Assembly: GCF_021390515.1 (NCBI RefSeq)
Contig: NZ_JAJUXI010000002.1
Location: 682,001-746,000, forward strand
Length of the DNA: 64,000 nt
Direction of reading: 5' to 3'
Origin: Dyadobacter sp. CY326
GTDB lineage: Bacteria; Bacteroidota; Bacteroidia; Cytophagales; Spirosomataceae
Positions 54,292-63,033 of this stretch are shown piece by piece. How positions within the stretch are numbered: position 1 is the first letter of the stretch; the number at the start of each line of letters is the position of its first letter. The position numbers and the translations under genes are program-made. A model generated the notes under the pieces. The model worked only from the letters and a program-made list of their open reading frames with translations, ran no database searches and had not been told where the DNA came from.

Positions 54292-55932
54292 CTATAATCC
54301 TTTCGGGTTTTGAACGGCAGCACTCCCAGCTCCTGCCTTGTTGTAGGCCAGTTCATTGGCCGGCACATCCCAGTAATCCAGGAAGTTGTAGTTGATGGTC
54401 GCATTCTTGCTCACAACACCCGCTTTGTCGACCACTACAGCCCCTTTTCTGCCTCCTCCTGTCGCAACATCATCAATGATCCCCCAGCGTCTTGCGTCGT
54501 AAAAGGCAAGACCTCTGAATGGTAAAACGACCCTTCTTTCGCTTCTTAATTCTTCTTTGGCAGCAGCCAGGGTCAGGCCTTTGCCAGCCACGGGAGCCAG
54601 ACCGGCGCCCTGAAGCGTCCTGATTGCATCGATTATTTTCAAGCCACCTTCAATGTCACCTGTATTGATCAGCGCCTCGGCAAGGGTAAGCTGGTTTTCT
54701 TCATAAGTGGCTGCCATGTAAAATTCGTATTCACCCACCGACTTGCTTCCAAGTACAACCACACCGGGAAGACCTTTGCCGCCGTCGATCAAACCATAGC
54801 GGGTGTTAAAAATATTTCCACGGTCGTTGTTTCCGATCCAGGGATTAGCCTCAATAGCGAAGTTATTTTCCAGTCGTTTATCACCAGCTTTGAAATCCTG
54901 TATGAGGCGTTCGCTTACTTTGAAGTTGCTGGTTTTGGTCGTACCAACAGTCAGCGCGGAAGGTGTGCTGCCCGTCGCAGAAATGAAATCGCTGGTCTCA
55001 TTGGATCTGGCTGTAAACACATAATCCGTAGCCGTAATACCATCTTTTGCAAGGGAAGCGATGGATGTCCACTGTGCAGGGGTCATTTCCTTCACCGTCG
55101 TATTCACCAGCAAATTACGCGCTTTCATGGAGTTGATGTTCCGCTTCCACATGTCCGGCGTGAGTATCCCGCCTTTGCCAACCTGAAAGAATGCAGGAAT
55201 GATCTTGCCTATAATGGCCGAATAATCTGAAACATTGCTCACGGCGCTCAATGCTGCCGCTGCTTTGTCGTAGTTGGCGTTGGATTCTGCAATAATCGCT
55301 TCCTTGCTCACAAAAACATCATTGGTCCCAACAGGCTGATCGTTGATAATTCCTGCGAAATACACAGAACCGATCCGGCCGTACGCATAACCTTTCCACC
55401 AGTAGGCCCAGGCTTTCAGCGCGTTTTTCTTGCTCTCGGCATCTCCCGTGAATGTAGTCGCGTCTACCAATGCCAGGACATTATTGGCCCCGGTGTTGAG
55501 GCTGTACATATATGCCCATTCATAGTAAAGCGGATTGTCGCTTGCATTGGCATTGATATTGACCTGCCGTAGCATGTCTGGTTGTAAGGTTGGCGAATTG
55601 GGGTTCATCACTTTGGTACCATTATCGAGGACCACATAATTGGCTACACCTATCTCATTCAGCCGCTGATTGGCCGCTTCCGCGCCGATCACATCCCCCA
55701 TGATTTCATGATAACCAACAGGATCACCAAAAAACCCACCATAAAATCCGCCATACTTTACGGTTAGAAATCCGTTCACATATATCGCGCCCTGAGCCAG
55801 GTTGATCAGCCCCGATTCTGAATTGGCGCTTCCTGTGGTTGGCTGGTTGGGGTTCTTTACGTCCAGTTGATCCTTGCAGCCAAGCATTGATCCCAGCAGC
55901 AGCAACATGGAAAGTAGTTTTATCTTTTTCAT
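54292..55932 (-). CDS. susD: SusD/RagB-type nutrient-binding lipoprotein
   Basis: 546 residues. Lipobox LGSMLGC gives Cys19 as the lipidated residue. The mature protein is a helical SusD-like surface glycan- or peptide-binding protein; the C-terminal part (RSERRVVLPFRGLAFYDARRWGI) is the usual SusD block. It follows susC with a 35-bp gap on the same strand. No glycosidase, protease or sensor sits next to the pair, so the nutrient cannot be named. Confidence 0.93.
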   Translation of the reverse strand: MKKIKLLSMLLLLGSMLGCKDQLDVKNPNQPTTGSANSESGLINLAQGAIYVNGFLTVKYGGFYGGFFGDPVGYHEIMGDVIGAEAANQRLNEIGVANYVVLDNGTKVMNPNSPTLQPDMLRQVNINANASDNPLYYEWAYMYSLNTGANNVLALVDATTFTGDAESKKNALKAWAYWWKGYAYGRIGSVYFAGIINDQPVGTNDVFVSKEAIIAESNANYDKAAAALSAVSNVSDYSAIIGKIIPAFFQVGKGGILTPDMWKRNINSMKARNLLVNTTVKEMTPAQWTSIASLAKDGITATDYVFTARSNETSDFISATGSTPSALTVGTTKTSNFKVSERLIQDFKAGDKRLENNFAIEANPWIGNNDRGNIFNTRYGLIDGGKGLPGVVVLGSKSVGEYEFYMAATYEENQLTLAEALINTGDIEGGLKIIDAIRTLQGAGLAPVAGKGLTLAAAKEELRSERRVVLPFRGLAFYDARRWGIIDDVATGGGRKGAVVVDKAGVVSKNATINYNFLDYWDVPANELAYNKAGAGSAAVQNPKGL

Positions 55933-55967
55933 ATTTCAATGTTTTTAGATTCCAATGAATGGTTTTG

Positions 55968-58900
55968 TTAGAAGCCGAAATTGAGAGAGACCTGATAGGA
56001 CCTGTAATTCGGCATACTGCTGTGGTCAGTCCCACGGTCCCAGGCAGAGTTATTGGCACCCGAAACGATTTCAGGATCCAGGCCGGTGTATTTGGTCAGG
56101 GTAAACAGGTTACGTCCGGAAAAGACCAACTGCAATTTTCTAAACCCTTTGATCGTGGTCAGTTTCGCGAAATCCACACCGAGCGAAATGTTTCTCAGGC
56201 GCAGGAATGAAGCATCTTCATAGAAGTAATCTTTTGTACCATTTCTGGTAACGGCCGCATACACCCCCCTGTAAAATGCTGTCCAGGCACCGGTTTCGCC
56301 ATCAATCGTAAATGGCTTCGAGTAGTCGGCATGGATCCCGTCACGATACATCCATTCCTTGGTTTGGTTGTAAAGGTGGCTTCCCTGGATCCAGTCCAGT
56401 TGAAATCCGAAAGTCAGGAAATTCTTGAAGGTTACGTCATTGATAAACGACATGTTGAACTTTGGGTTTGGATCACCAAAGCTGTATTTATCCGGCGTCA
56501 CGTAAGGGAATTTGGTTGCTTTATTTACTACATATCCGTTGCTGGCGAGCGTGTATTCGCCTTTCTCCGATTCCGAAAGGAATGGTGTTCCATCGGGCTT
56601 GACCGCGTCGAGGCTGTGGATCATTTTGTGACCATAAAGCTGCCCTATTTTTTCATCCTTGCGGAGCACATAATTGGTACTTCCCGCATTGGAAATGACA
56701 ACAATCTCCTGGTCACCTACAACAGAGTTGATCTTCGAGGTCTGCTTTGTAAAGTTGGTGGTCAGGTTCCAGGTGAAACTTTTCCCGTGGTAAATGGCTG
56801 CGTTCAATGAAGCCTGCAGGCCGTGCGAGCCCAGTGAAAAAGCATTCGTTTTCAATGTTCCTGAGCCGGAAGTAGGCGCCACATCAATGCTCCAGATGGC
56901 GTTGTCCGTGGTCCGTTTCCAGTAAGTTGCAGACAAACGCACATCATTCAACCAGTTGCCGCTGGGCATAACATTCAATGTAAAATCTGTCCCAATTTCA
57001 AGCTCCTTGGAAACCTCCACACCAAGGTCAGGATTGTTTTGATTAGGGTCAAAATAGAACGCATTACTTGACCCTAAGACCTTGGTTCTCAATGTTACAT
57101 AACGGTCAAATGGGTTGGGCTGAATACCCGCTTCGCCGTAAGCGGCGCGAAGTTTGAATTCAGGCACACGGTCGGCAAGGGTCCCACCTTTCCAGAAGCC
57201 AAATGAGGACATTCTCAAATAAACATCGCCTCGCGGGAAGGTGAACGGCTTGGAGCCGCCGCCGAATGCAGACGAATAATCGCTCCGGAATCCGCCTGCC
57301 AAACCAAAGAGTTCGCCATATTCTATTTTTTGGTTAACAAGGTACCCGAACGTAATAAAAGGCTCGGAGTAGTCTTCAAGAACCTTGAAAGAAGTTCCCT
57401 GGGTGCTTGTAAAAGGTGTGTAAGAAGGCAACCCAGCAGCCGCAGCCGCATAAAGCGTCTGTTTTTGGTTACGGTAATCGTAAGAAACCTGGGTAGATGT
57501 GGTAATCGGGACGTTCCAGCCGAAATCTTCCTGAAAATTGGTATAAATGAATGCCGTTCCCAGAAAGTTCTGGAATGTTTTGCCGTAAGTATATTTATCG
57601 ATACCGCCGGTGTTATCGGGACTGATGGAGGAGCCAACCCAGGTTGAAGCTGCGACCGAGTTAGCATTCTCGGACTGATTCTGCGCGGTGAAAACGAAAT
57701 CTTCCCTGCGGTAATTCAGCCCGTACTTCGCATCCAGTTCGAGAAACTTATTGACCTTGTAATTCAAGTTGAAGTTTTGAATGATATCAACCCGCTTGTT
57801 GTCGGCATTGGAATAATGTTGTGCGTAAATCGGGTTACTGCCGTTCACGCCTGCCGCGTCTCCCAACTTGTTGATAGGGCTTCCGTCGGGTAGTCTGAAA
57901 TCGTAATCTACAAAGGCGCGGCTGTTGAAAATGGAATAAATGTTGCTACCATTCACCGTATTTTTGGTATAAACCAGCTGTGTAGTGCTGCGTAGCCTTA
58001 CGCCTTTGGCGAGCTGAACGCCAAGGTTGGTTGTAAGGTTGCTCCTGTCATTAGCACCATTGTTCAGGAAGTTTGATTTCTGATGGTTATTGGAAGCAGA
58101 TGCACTGAAATCGAATTTCTCACTGCCCCCTGATAGCGAAACGCTGTTGTTGTAGGTGTTTGCGGGAACGAAGAATTCTTTGAAGTGATCATGATAAGCG
58201 AGATTGGCATTATAAGGCTTATCCGTTTTGTTGAGCGGGTCTGTGCTGTTCCAGATTACATTTTCAGTATACAAGCCTGTCAGGGGATCAATGGAAATAG
58301 GGTTGCCGGACGATCCGATGATGTTGTTATTAGCATCTGTATTGTATCCGTGAAATTGCGACTTCGCCAATCCACCCACATTCAAATAAGTGTTATTCGT
58401 AATCGAAGAAGAAAAATCGATATTCAGCACACCGTTCTTACCTCTTTTGGTAAAAAGCTGAATCACACCATTTGCCCCCTGGGCTCCATATATCGAAGCA
58501 GAAGCGGCACCCTGTACGACCTCAATCCGTTCAATCGTGTTCAGGTCGATTGCGCTAAGGTCCGTCGATACCATCTGAATCCCGTCGATCAGGATCATTG
58601 GCGAAGTTCCGCGGTTCACGGAGTTGATGCCTCTTAACAAAATGTTAACCCCCGCGCCCGGCGTTCCATTCCCGCTGGTAATTTGCGCGCCCGGAATTTT
58701 CCCGACGAGCGCCTGGTCGACAGAAGCAGAAGGCGTTTGCGGCAGATTCTTGGCAGAAATTGTTTCCACCGAGATCCCCAGCTTGGCTTTCGTCGTGGCC
58801 ACACCGGAGCCAGTAACGACCACTTCACTCAAAATCCTGGCATCGGAGACCAATTTCACATCAATAACGCTCAGGCTCTCAAATGTAATTTCCTGAGTGA

Positions 58901-59141
58901 TCATTCCTACAAAACTGAAAATCAGCTTGCCTTGGTCCGGGACTGGAATCTTGTATTTGCCGTCAATGTCGGTAATCACGCCGTTAGTAGTTCCGGCGAC
59001 CAGGACATTCACTCCTGGGATGGGGGACGAATCGTCAGCAGCGGTGACGGTCCCGGTTACGAATTTTTCCTGAGCCCATAGAAAGGACGAGCAACAGCAC
59101 ACCAGCAGGGTGCCCAGCAGTAAAATTTTCTTCATCAGCAA
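55968..59141 (-). CDS. susC: SusC/RagA-type TonB-linked outer-membrane transporter
   Basis: 1057 residues; ATG at 59141 or 59135 both begin the signal peptide. A CarboxypepD_reg-like domain (about 28-105), a plug (about 115-230, with GAGVNILLRGINSVNRG and LIDGIQM) and a C-terminal barrel ending in VSLNFGF, a typical outer-membrane assembly end. It imports large nutrients with its SusD partner, driven by TonB. No STN domain is present, so direct anti-sigma signalling is unlikely. A near-perfect promoter lies upstream. Confidence 0.94.
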   Translation of the reverse strand: MLMKKILLLGTLLVCCCSSFLWAQEKFVTGTVTAADDSSPIPGVNVLVAGTTNGVITDIDGKYKIPVPDQGKLIFSFVGMITQEITFESLSVIDVKLVSDARILSEVVVTGSGVATTKAKLGISVETISAKNLPQTPSASVDQALVGKIPGAQITSGNGTPGAGVNILLRGINSVNRGTSPMILIDGIQMVSTDLSAIDLNTIERIEVVQGAASASIYGAQGANGVIQLFTKRGKNGVLNIDFSSSITNNTYLNVGGLAKSQFHGYNTDANNNIIGSSGNPISIDPLTGLYTENVIWNSTDPLNKTDKPYNANLAYHDHFKEFFVPANTYNNSVSLSGGSEKFDFSASASNNHQKSNFLNNGANDRSNLTTNLGVQLAKGVRLRSTTQLVYTKNTVNGSNIYSIFNSRAFVDYDFRLPDGSPINKLGDAAGVNGSNPIYAQHYSNADNKRVDIIQNFNLNYKVNKFLELDAKYGLNYRREDFVFTAQNQSENANSVAASTWVGSSISPDNTGGIDKYTYGKTFQNFLGTAFIYTNFQEDFGWNVPITTSTQVSYDYRNQKQTLYAAAAAGLPSYTPFTSTQGTSFKVLEDYSEPFITFGYLVNQKIEYGELFGLAGGFRSDYSSAFGGGSKPFTFPRGDVYLRMSSFGFWKGGTLADRVPEFKLRAAYGEAGIQPNPFDRYVTLRTKVLGSSNAFYFDPNQNNPDLGVEVSKELEIGTDFTLNVMPSGNWLNDVRLSATYWKRTTDNAIWSIDVAPTSGSGTLKTNAFSLGSHGLQASLNAAIYHGKSFTWNLTTNFTKQTSKINSVVGDQEIVVISNAGSTNYVLRKDEKIGQLYGHKMIHSLDAVKPDGTPFLSESEKGEYTLASNGYVVNKATKFPYVTPDKYSFGDPNPKFNMSFINDVTFKNFLTFGFQLDWIQGSHLYNQTKEWMYRDGIHADYSKPFTIDGETGAWTAFYRGVYAAVTRNGTKDYFYEDASFLRLRNISLGVDFAKLTTIKGFRKLQLVFSGRNLFTLTKYTGLDPEIVSGANNSAWDRGTDHSSMPNYRSYQVSLNFGF

Positions 59142-59178
59142 GTAATAGTTAGGTTTGGTATCGAGACTTGTCTCTGAA

Positions 59179-59209
59179 CAAATATATTCATTTCAGATTT
59201 CGATACAAA
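59179..59209 (-). promoter_or_regulatory. susC promoter
   Basis: On the minus strand, TTTG (59209-59206), 19 bp, TATATTTG (59186-59179): an exact match to the Bacteroidota consensus and about 37 bp before the susC ATG. Confidence 0.8.
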
Positions 59210-59266
59210 CTATACTACTAAGGCCAAATATGCCATATAATAATTTACAATAAAGTTTAAAGTAAA

Positions 59267-59306
59267 AATTATATTTTGATAAAATACATTTTAATAAAAT
59301 ATAATT
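59267..59306. repeat. 40-bp AT-rich imperfect palindrome
   Basis: AATTATATTTT and AAAATATAATT form 11-bp outer arms; inside, AAAAT and ATTTT pair around AC. Only a few positions mismatch. It lies about 58 bp upstream of the susC promoter and could be an operator or cruciform. Confidence 0.6.
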
Positions 59307-59797
59307 CTACTAAAATCAGTCGCTTCCTGCATGAACATTTCCATTGTTCTGTAACGCATATCCATCCTCTACTGTGTATTTAAAGTAAATTACAAAATAG
59401 CTTTACGAAAACTCTTGATAATATTCTACAATTCCATTTTAAAATGATCTGCCTATTAAAAATTTCTGAGCAGAATCTTTGCTAAGTATACCATTATTAA
59501 CTTAATATCAGACTGTTATAGTAAATGAAATCAAACTCTTCATAGTTAAATCAGACTAAGCTTTTGGCGTGATTCTAGTTTGTGAAACTGCTGAACCTTG
59601 CCTGAGAGTGAAAATGTCGGCGAGCAAACTGGTAAAACAGTATAAACGCTACGTATAAACGCAAAGCCAATCAGAGTTAAACGAGCGAGTTTTGAACGTG
59701 ATCACATATACGCAGAATGTGCACGCGAACAGTAGTTTTATCGTTTTCTTTGTTTTTTGCTTAAACACTTATTCAATTCTTTAACAATCATTTTACA

Positions 59798-60652
59798 ATG
59801 AAGAAAGCAACAAAAATGGTTTACCTGGCGCTCGCTGTTTTGACGTCGATCAACAGCTTCGGACAAGGAAAACCTGTATACACAAACCCGATTGGTCTCC
59901 AAGCTTACACATTCCGTGGCAGTTGGGATAAGGGGATCGAAGCAACATTGGACACCATTAAATCCCTGGGCGTCACCGAATTGGAAGGCGGACCGATCAA
60001 AGGGATGACAACCGAAGAATTGCGCAAACAGCTGGACAAGCGCGGCATTAAGATGGTGTCGATCGGGGCCGATTACAACAAACTGGCCGAGAGCAGCGAA
60101 CAGACGATCAAGGATGCCAAAGCATTGGGTGCCAAATATGTAATGGTTGCCTGGATTCCTCACAAAGGCAAATTCGATCTCGAAACAGCCAAAAAGGCTG
60201 TCGCCGACTTCAACAAGGCAGGAAAAGAACTGAAGGCAGCAGGCATTGAGCTAACTTACCATAATCACGGCTATGAATTCGAGCCTTACGAAGATGGAAC
60301 ATTGTTTGATTACATTGTCAAAAACACCAATCCTGAATATGTAAATTTCGAAATGGACGTGCTCTGGACCGCATTTCCAGGACAAGATCCAGCGAAGTTG
60401 CTGTTGAAATATCCAACCCGCTGGAAGCTGATGCACTTGAAAGATCTTAAAAAAGGTGTTGAAGGAAACCTTTCAGGCGGAACGCCAACCACCAATGATG
60501 TTGCGCTGGGAACCGGCTCTATTGACATTCCTGCAACATTGAAAGCAGCCAAAAAAGTGGGAATTAAGCATTACTTCATCGAAGATGAGAGTCCTTCGTA
60601 TTTGAAACAAATTCCGCAGACGATTGCTTATATCAAGAGTGTTAAGGAGTAA
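59798..60652 (+). CDS. Secreted sugar phosphate isomerase/epimerase-like TIM-barrel protein
   Basis: 284 residues with a signal peptide (ending INSFGQ). The AP-endonuclease-2-type TIM barrel carries the family's metal-site stretches: ELEGGP (near 68), YHNHGYEFEP (near 150), EMDVLW (near 186) and a C-terminal EDES. These proteins isomerise or epimerise sugars; the exported form is common in Bacteroidota. Divergent from the SusCD pair, so it may act on the same nutrient (inference). Confidence 0.82.
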   Translation: MKKATKMVYLALAVLTSINSFGQGKPVYTNPIGLQAYTFRGSWDKGIEATLDTIKSLGVTELEGGPIKGMTTEELRKQLDKRGIKMVSIGADYNKLAESSEQTIKDAKALGAKYVMVAWIPHKGKFDLETAKKAVADFNKAGKELKAAGIELTYHNHGYEFEPYEDGTLFDYIVKNTNPEYVNFEMDVLWTAFPGQDPAKLLLKYPTRWKLMHLKDLKKGVEGNLSGGTPTTNDVALGTGSIDIPATLKAAKKVGIKHYFIEDESPSYLKQIPQTIAYIKSVKE

Positions 60653-60778
60653 TGCGCTTGGACTTGCCAAGTCTTCAAGACTTAGCAAATCTTTGCCTCG
60701 CCTATAATTGAAAAACTATCCAAACTATCCGTAGACTTGTCTGCGGATAGTTTTTACTTTGCACCAAAAACAGATTTT

Positions 60779-61735
60779 ATGGAACCAGCATTATTGAATC
60801 AAGTCCCTTCGCTGGATTTGGCTGATTTTACATCAGGGAATGCCGAGCAAAAGGAGCAGTTTGTGGCAGACCTGGGTGCGGCTTTTACCAACATCGGATT
60901 TGTGGCAATAAAAAATCACGGACTCAACGAGACTTTGCGCAATGCACTTTATGAAACTGTAAAGCAGTTTTTCACGCTGCCCGACGACACTAAAAAGAAA
61001 TATGAGTTCGCTGAACTGTTTGGGCAGAGAGGATACATTAGCAAAGGAAAAGAGACCGCAAAGGGATTCAAGGTGGCCGATTTGAAAGAATTTTACCACA
61101 TCGGCCAGCCTGATCCGATTGGTAATATGCCGTCGAACGTCTTTCCGAATGAGCTTCCTGACTTTGAAACATATACATTAGAAGTTTACAGAACATTTGA
61201 AAGAGCAGGCAAAACGCTTTTGCGCGCCATTGCAATCTATCTGCATTTGCCTGAGGATTATTTTGAAGAGAAGGTCAAAAATGGCGACAGCTTGTTAAGA
61301 GCATTGCATTATTTCCCCATTCCAAATCCTGAACTTGTGCCCGAAGGAGCTGTTCGCGCGGCTGCACATGGCGACATTAACCTCATTACATTATTGATGG
61401 GAGCCAGCGCAGAGGGCCTGGAAGTGCTTCGCCGCGACGGACAATGGATCGCAATTACCGCATTACCCGACCAGATTGTAGTGAATGTAGGCGATATGCT
61501 CGACCGTCTCACCAACCACAAATTAAAATCCACGATCCACCGGGTTGTAAATCCGCCACGCGAAAAAATGGGCACTTCACGCTACTCCATTCCGTTTTTC
61601 ATGCACCCGCGCGCTGATATGGACCTCACTTGTCTGGAAAGTTGTGTGTCGCAGGAGCAACCGAAATTATACACGGATATGACCGCAGGCGAGTTCCTGG
61701 ATGAGCGTTTGAGAGAACTGGGTTTAAAAAAATAA
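60779..61735 (+). CDS. Isopenicillin N synthase-like 2-oxoglutarate/Fe(II) oxygenase
   Basis: 318 residues from ATG 60779; a TTG at 60737 is in frame but less likely. The non-heme iron triad His197, Asp199 (HGDINLITLL) and His254 (STIHRVV) and the co-substrate RxS motif Arg268-Ser270 (SRYSIPFF) are clear. N-terminal DIOX_N domain begins PSLDLADF. It hydroxylates or desaturates an unknown small molecule. No biosynthetic cluster surrounds it. Confidence 0.88.
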   Translation: MEPALLNQVPSLDLADFTSGNAEQKEQFVADLGAAFTNIGFVAIKNHGLNETLRNALYETVKQFFTLPDDTKKKYEFAELFGQRGYISKGKETAKGFKVADLKEFYHIGQPDPIGNMPSNVFPNELPDFETYTLEVYRTFERAGKTLLRAIAIYLHLPEDYFEEKVKNGDSLLRALHYFPIPNPELVPEGAVRAAAHGDINLITLLMGASAEGLEVLRRDGQWIAITALPDQIVVNVGDMLDRLTNHKLKSTIHRVVNPPREKMGTSRYSIPFFMHPRADMDLTCLESCVSQEQPKLYTDMTAGEFLDERLRELGLKK

Positions 61736-61748
61736 CCTGCAAAAACGC

Positions 61749-62936
61749 TTGGCCCCGCCTCCTATCCGCCGATTTCGTTACATCATTTACCTGATGGACA
61801 TCCTCTTGCTGTCACTAACCGCTTTTGGAGGTCCGCAGGTGCATTTAATGATGATGATCGAGCGGCTTGTACGGAAGAGAAGATACATTACCGAAGAAGA
61901 ATTGCTTGAATTGCAGGCCCTATGCTCGGTTTTGCCTGGGCCCAGCTCCACACAAACGGTCACGGCCATTGGCCTAAAAATCGGAGGACAACCGCTTGCT
62001 TATTTAACGCTTATCGTGTGGTCGTTGCCGGCAATGATCCTGATGACAATGGCGGCAATTGGCATACATTATCTGGAACGGCATTCAATTTCTCTACAAT
62101 TCACAAAATTCGTGGGGCCGATGGCGGTGGCTTTTTTGATGTACGGAGCATCGTCCATCGCCCGAAAAGTCATTCATAACACGCAAGGATGGTCTTTTCT
62201 GATCATTTCCACGATGCTTGCCTATCTGTATCCGTCACCCTACATGACGCCTGTTCTTATTGTAACAGGCGGCGTTGTGGCCTCGCTGAATTTCAAGAAG
62301 CACGAGGTGATGGAGAAGGGTCCGATCCGGATTTTGTGGCGACCGATTATCTTCTGGATCTCGGTGCTCATTGCTGCTGCAATTATCGGAAAAATCACCA
62401 ACTCGCTTCCAGTAAGGCTTTTTGAAAACTTTTACCGGAATGGAAGTCTGGTTTTCGGTGGCGGACAAGTCCTGATTCCCATTCTTTATAATGAGTTTGT
62501 AGAATTTAAACATTACTTGACCGAGCAAGAATTTTTAGCCGGAATGGCGCTCACGCAAGTCGTTCCCGGACCGGTTTTCTCAATAGCGACATTCGTCGGC
62601 AGCATTTCTCTTCAATCCGCAGGCATAACCGGACAAATCATCGGCGGCTTTGTGGCCACTGCCGGCATTTTTCTTCCCGGCACATTCTTCATCTTTTTCG
62701 CCTATCCGTTTTGGGATCAGCTCAAAAAATACAGAGGCATCCGCGCCTCGCTGGAAGGCATTCACGCCGCCAGCTGCGGACTTACCATCGCCGCCGCCAT
62801 CTCCCTTTTCCAACCCATGATGAATAACTGGCAGCCGCTCTTCACTGTCATCTGCACAATCCTCGTCCTGACTTTTTCCAAAGTGCCATCTTACGTGATA
62901 ATCCTGGCCGGGTTGGTTTTGGGGTTGGTTTTTTAA
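61749..62936 (+). CDS. chrA: Chromate transporter family protein (ChrA)
   Basis: 395 residues from a TTG start, chosen because the segment before the in-frame ATG at 61794 (RRFRYIIYL) belongs to the family's usual N-terminus. Two CHR halves each begin with a Gly-rich helix: LTAFGGPQVHL followed by LPGPSSTQT, and LVFGGGQVLIPIL followed by VVPGPVFSIATFVGS. About ten to twelve membrane segments. It is a candidate efflux pump for chromate; sulfate or other oxyanions are possible. Starts 13 bp after the oxygenase gene, on the same strand. Confidence 0.88.
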   Translation: MAPPPIRRFRYIIYLMDILLLSLTAFGGPQVHLMMMIERLVRKRRYITEEELLELQALCSVLPGPSSTQTVTAIGLKIGGQPLAYLTLIVWSLPAMILMTMAAIGIHYLERHSISLQFTKFVGPMAVAFLMYGASSIARKVIHNTQGWSFLIISTMLAYLYPSPYMTPVLIVTGGVVASLNFKKHEVMEKGPIRILWRPIIFWISVLIAAAIIGKITNSLPVRLFENFYRNGSLVFGGGQVLIPILYNEFVEFKHYLTEQEFLAGMALTQVVPGPVFSIATFVGSISLQSAGITGQIIGGFVATAGIFLPGTFFIFFAYPFWDQLKKYRGIRASLEGIHAASCGLTIAAAISLFQPMMNNWQPLFTVICTILVLTFSKVPSYVIILAGLVLGLVF

Positions 62937-62967
62937 GAAGCTTTTGCCAAACATTTAGTTAGACAAT

Positions 62968-63012
62968 AGTTTCCATTGGATTAGTCGATTGGTTTTCCAA
63001 ACTTTGGAAACT
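62968..63012. promoter_or_regulatory. Inverted repeat upstream of the NagZ-type gene
   Basis: AGTTTCCA (62968-62975) and TGGAAACT (63005-63012), an 8-bp perfect inverted repeat with a 29-bp spacer, 21 bp before the ATG at 63034. Could be an operator or leader hairpin. Confidence 0.3.
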
Positions 63013-63033
63013 GATTCCTATGACATCCTATTC

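Larger units (their letters stand above)
59142..59797. other. Long AT-rich gap between susC and the sugar isomerase-like gene
   Basis: 656 bp between divergent genes. It holds the susC promoter (59179-59209), an inverted repeat GAGACAAGTCTC in the leader (59163-59174) and a 40-bp AT-rich palindrome (59267-59306). No gene or RNA motif was seen in the rest. Confidence 0.45.

Noticed and set aside
60779-61735. Beta-lactam antibiotic synthesis suggested by an isopenicillin N synthase-like gene alongside a beta-lactamase
   Set aside because: No ACV synthetase or other pathway gene is near, the genes are 28 kb apart, and the fold covers many unrelated oxygenases.
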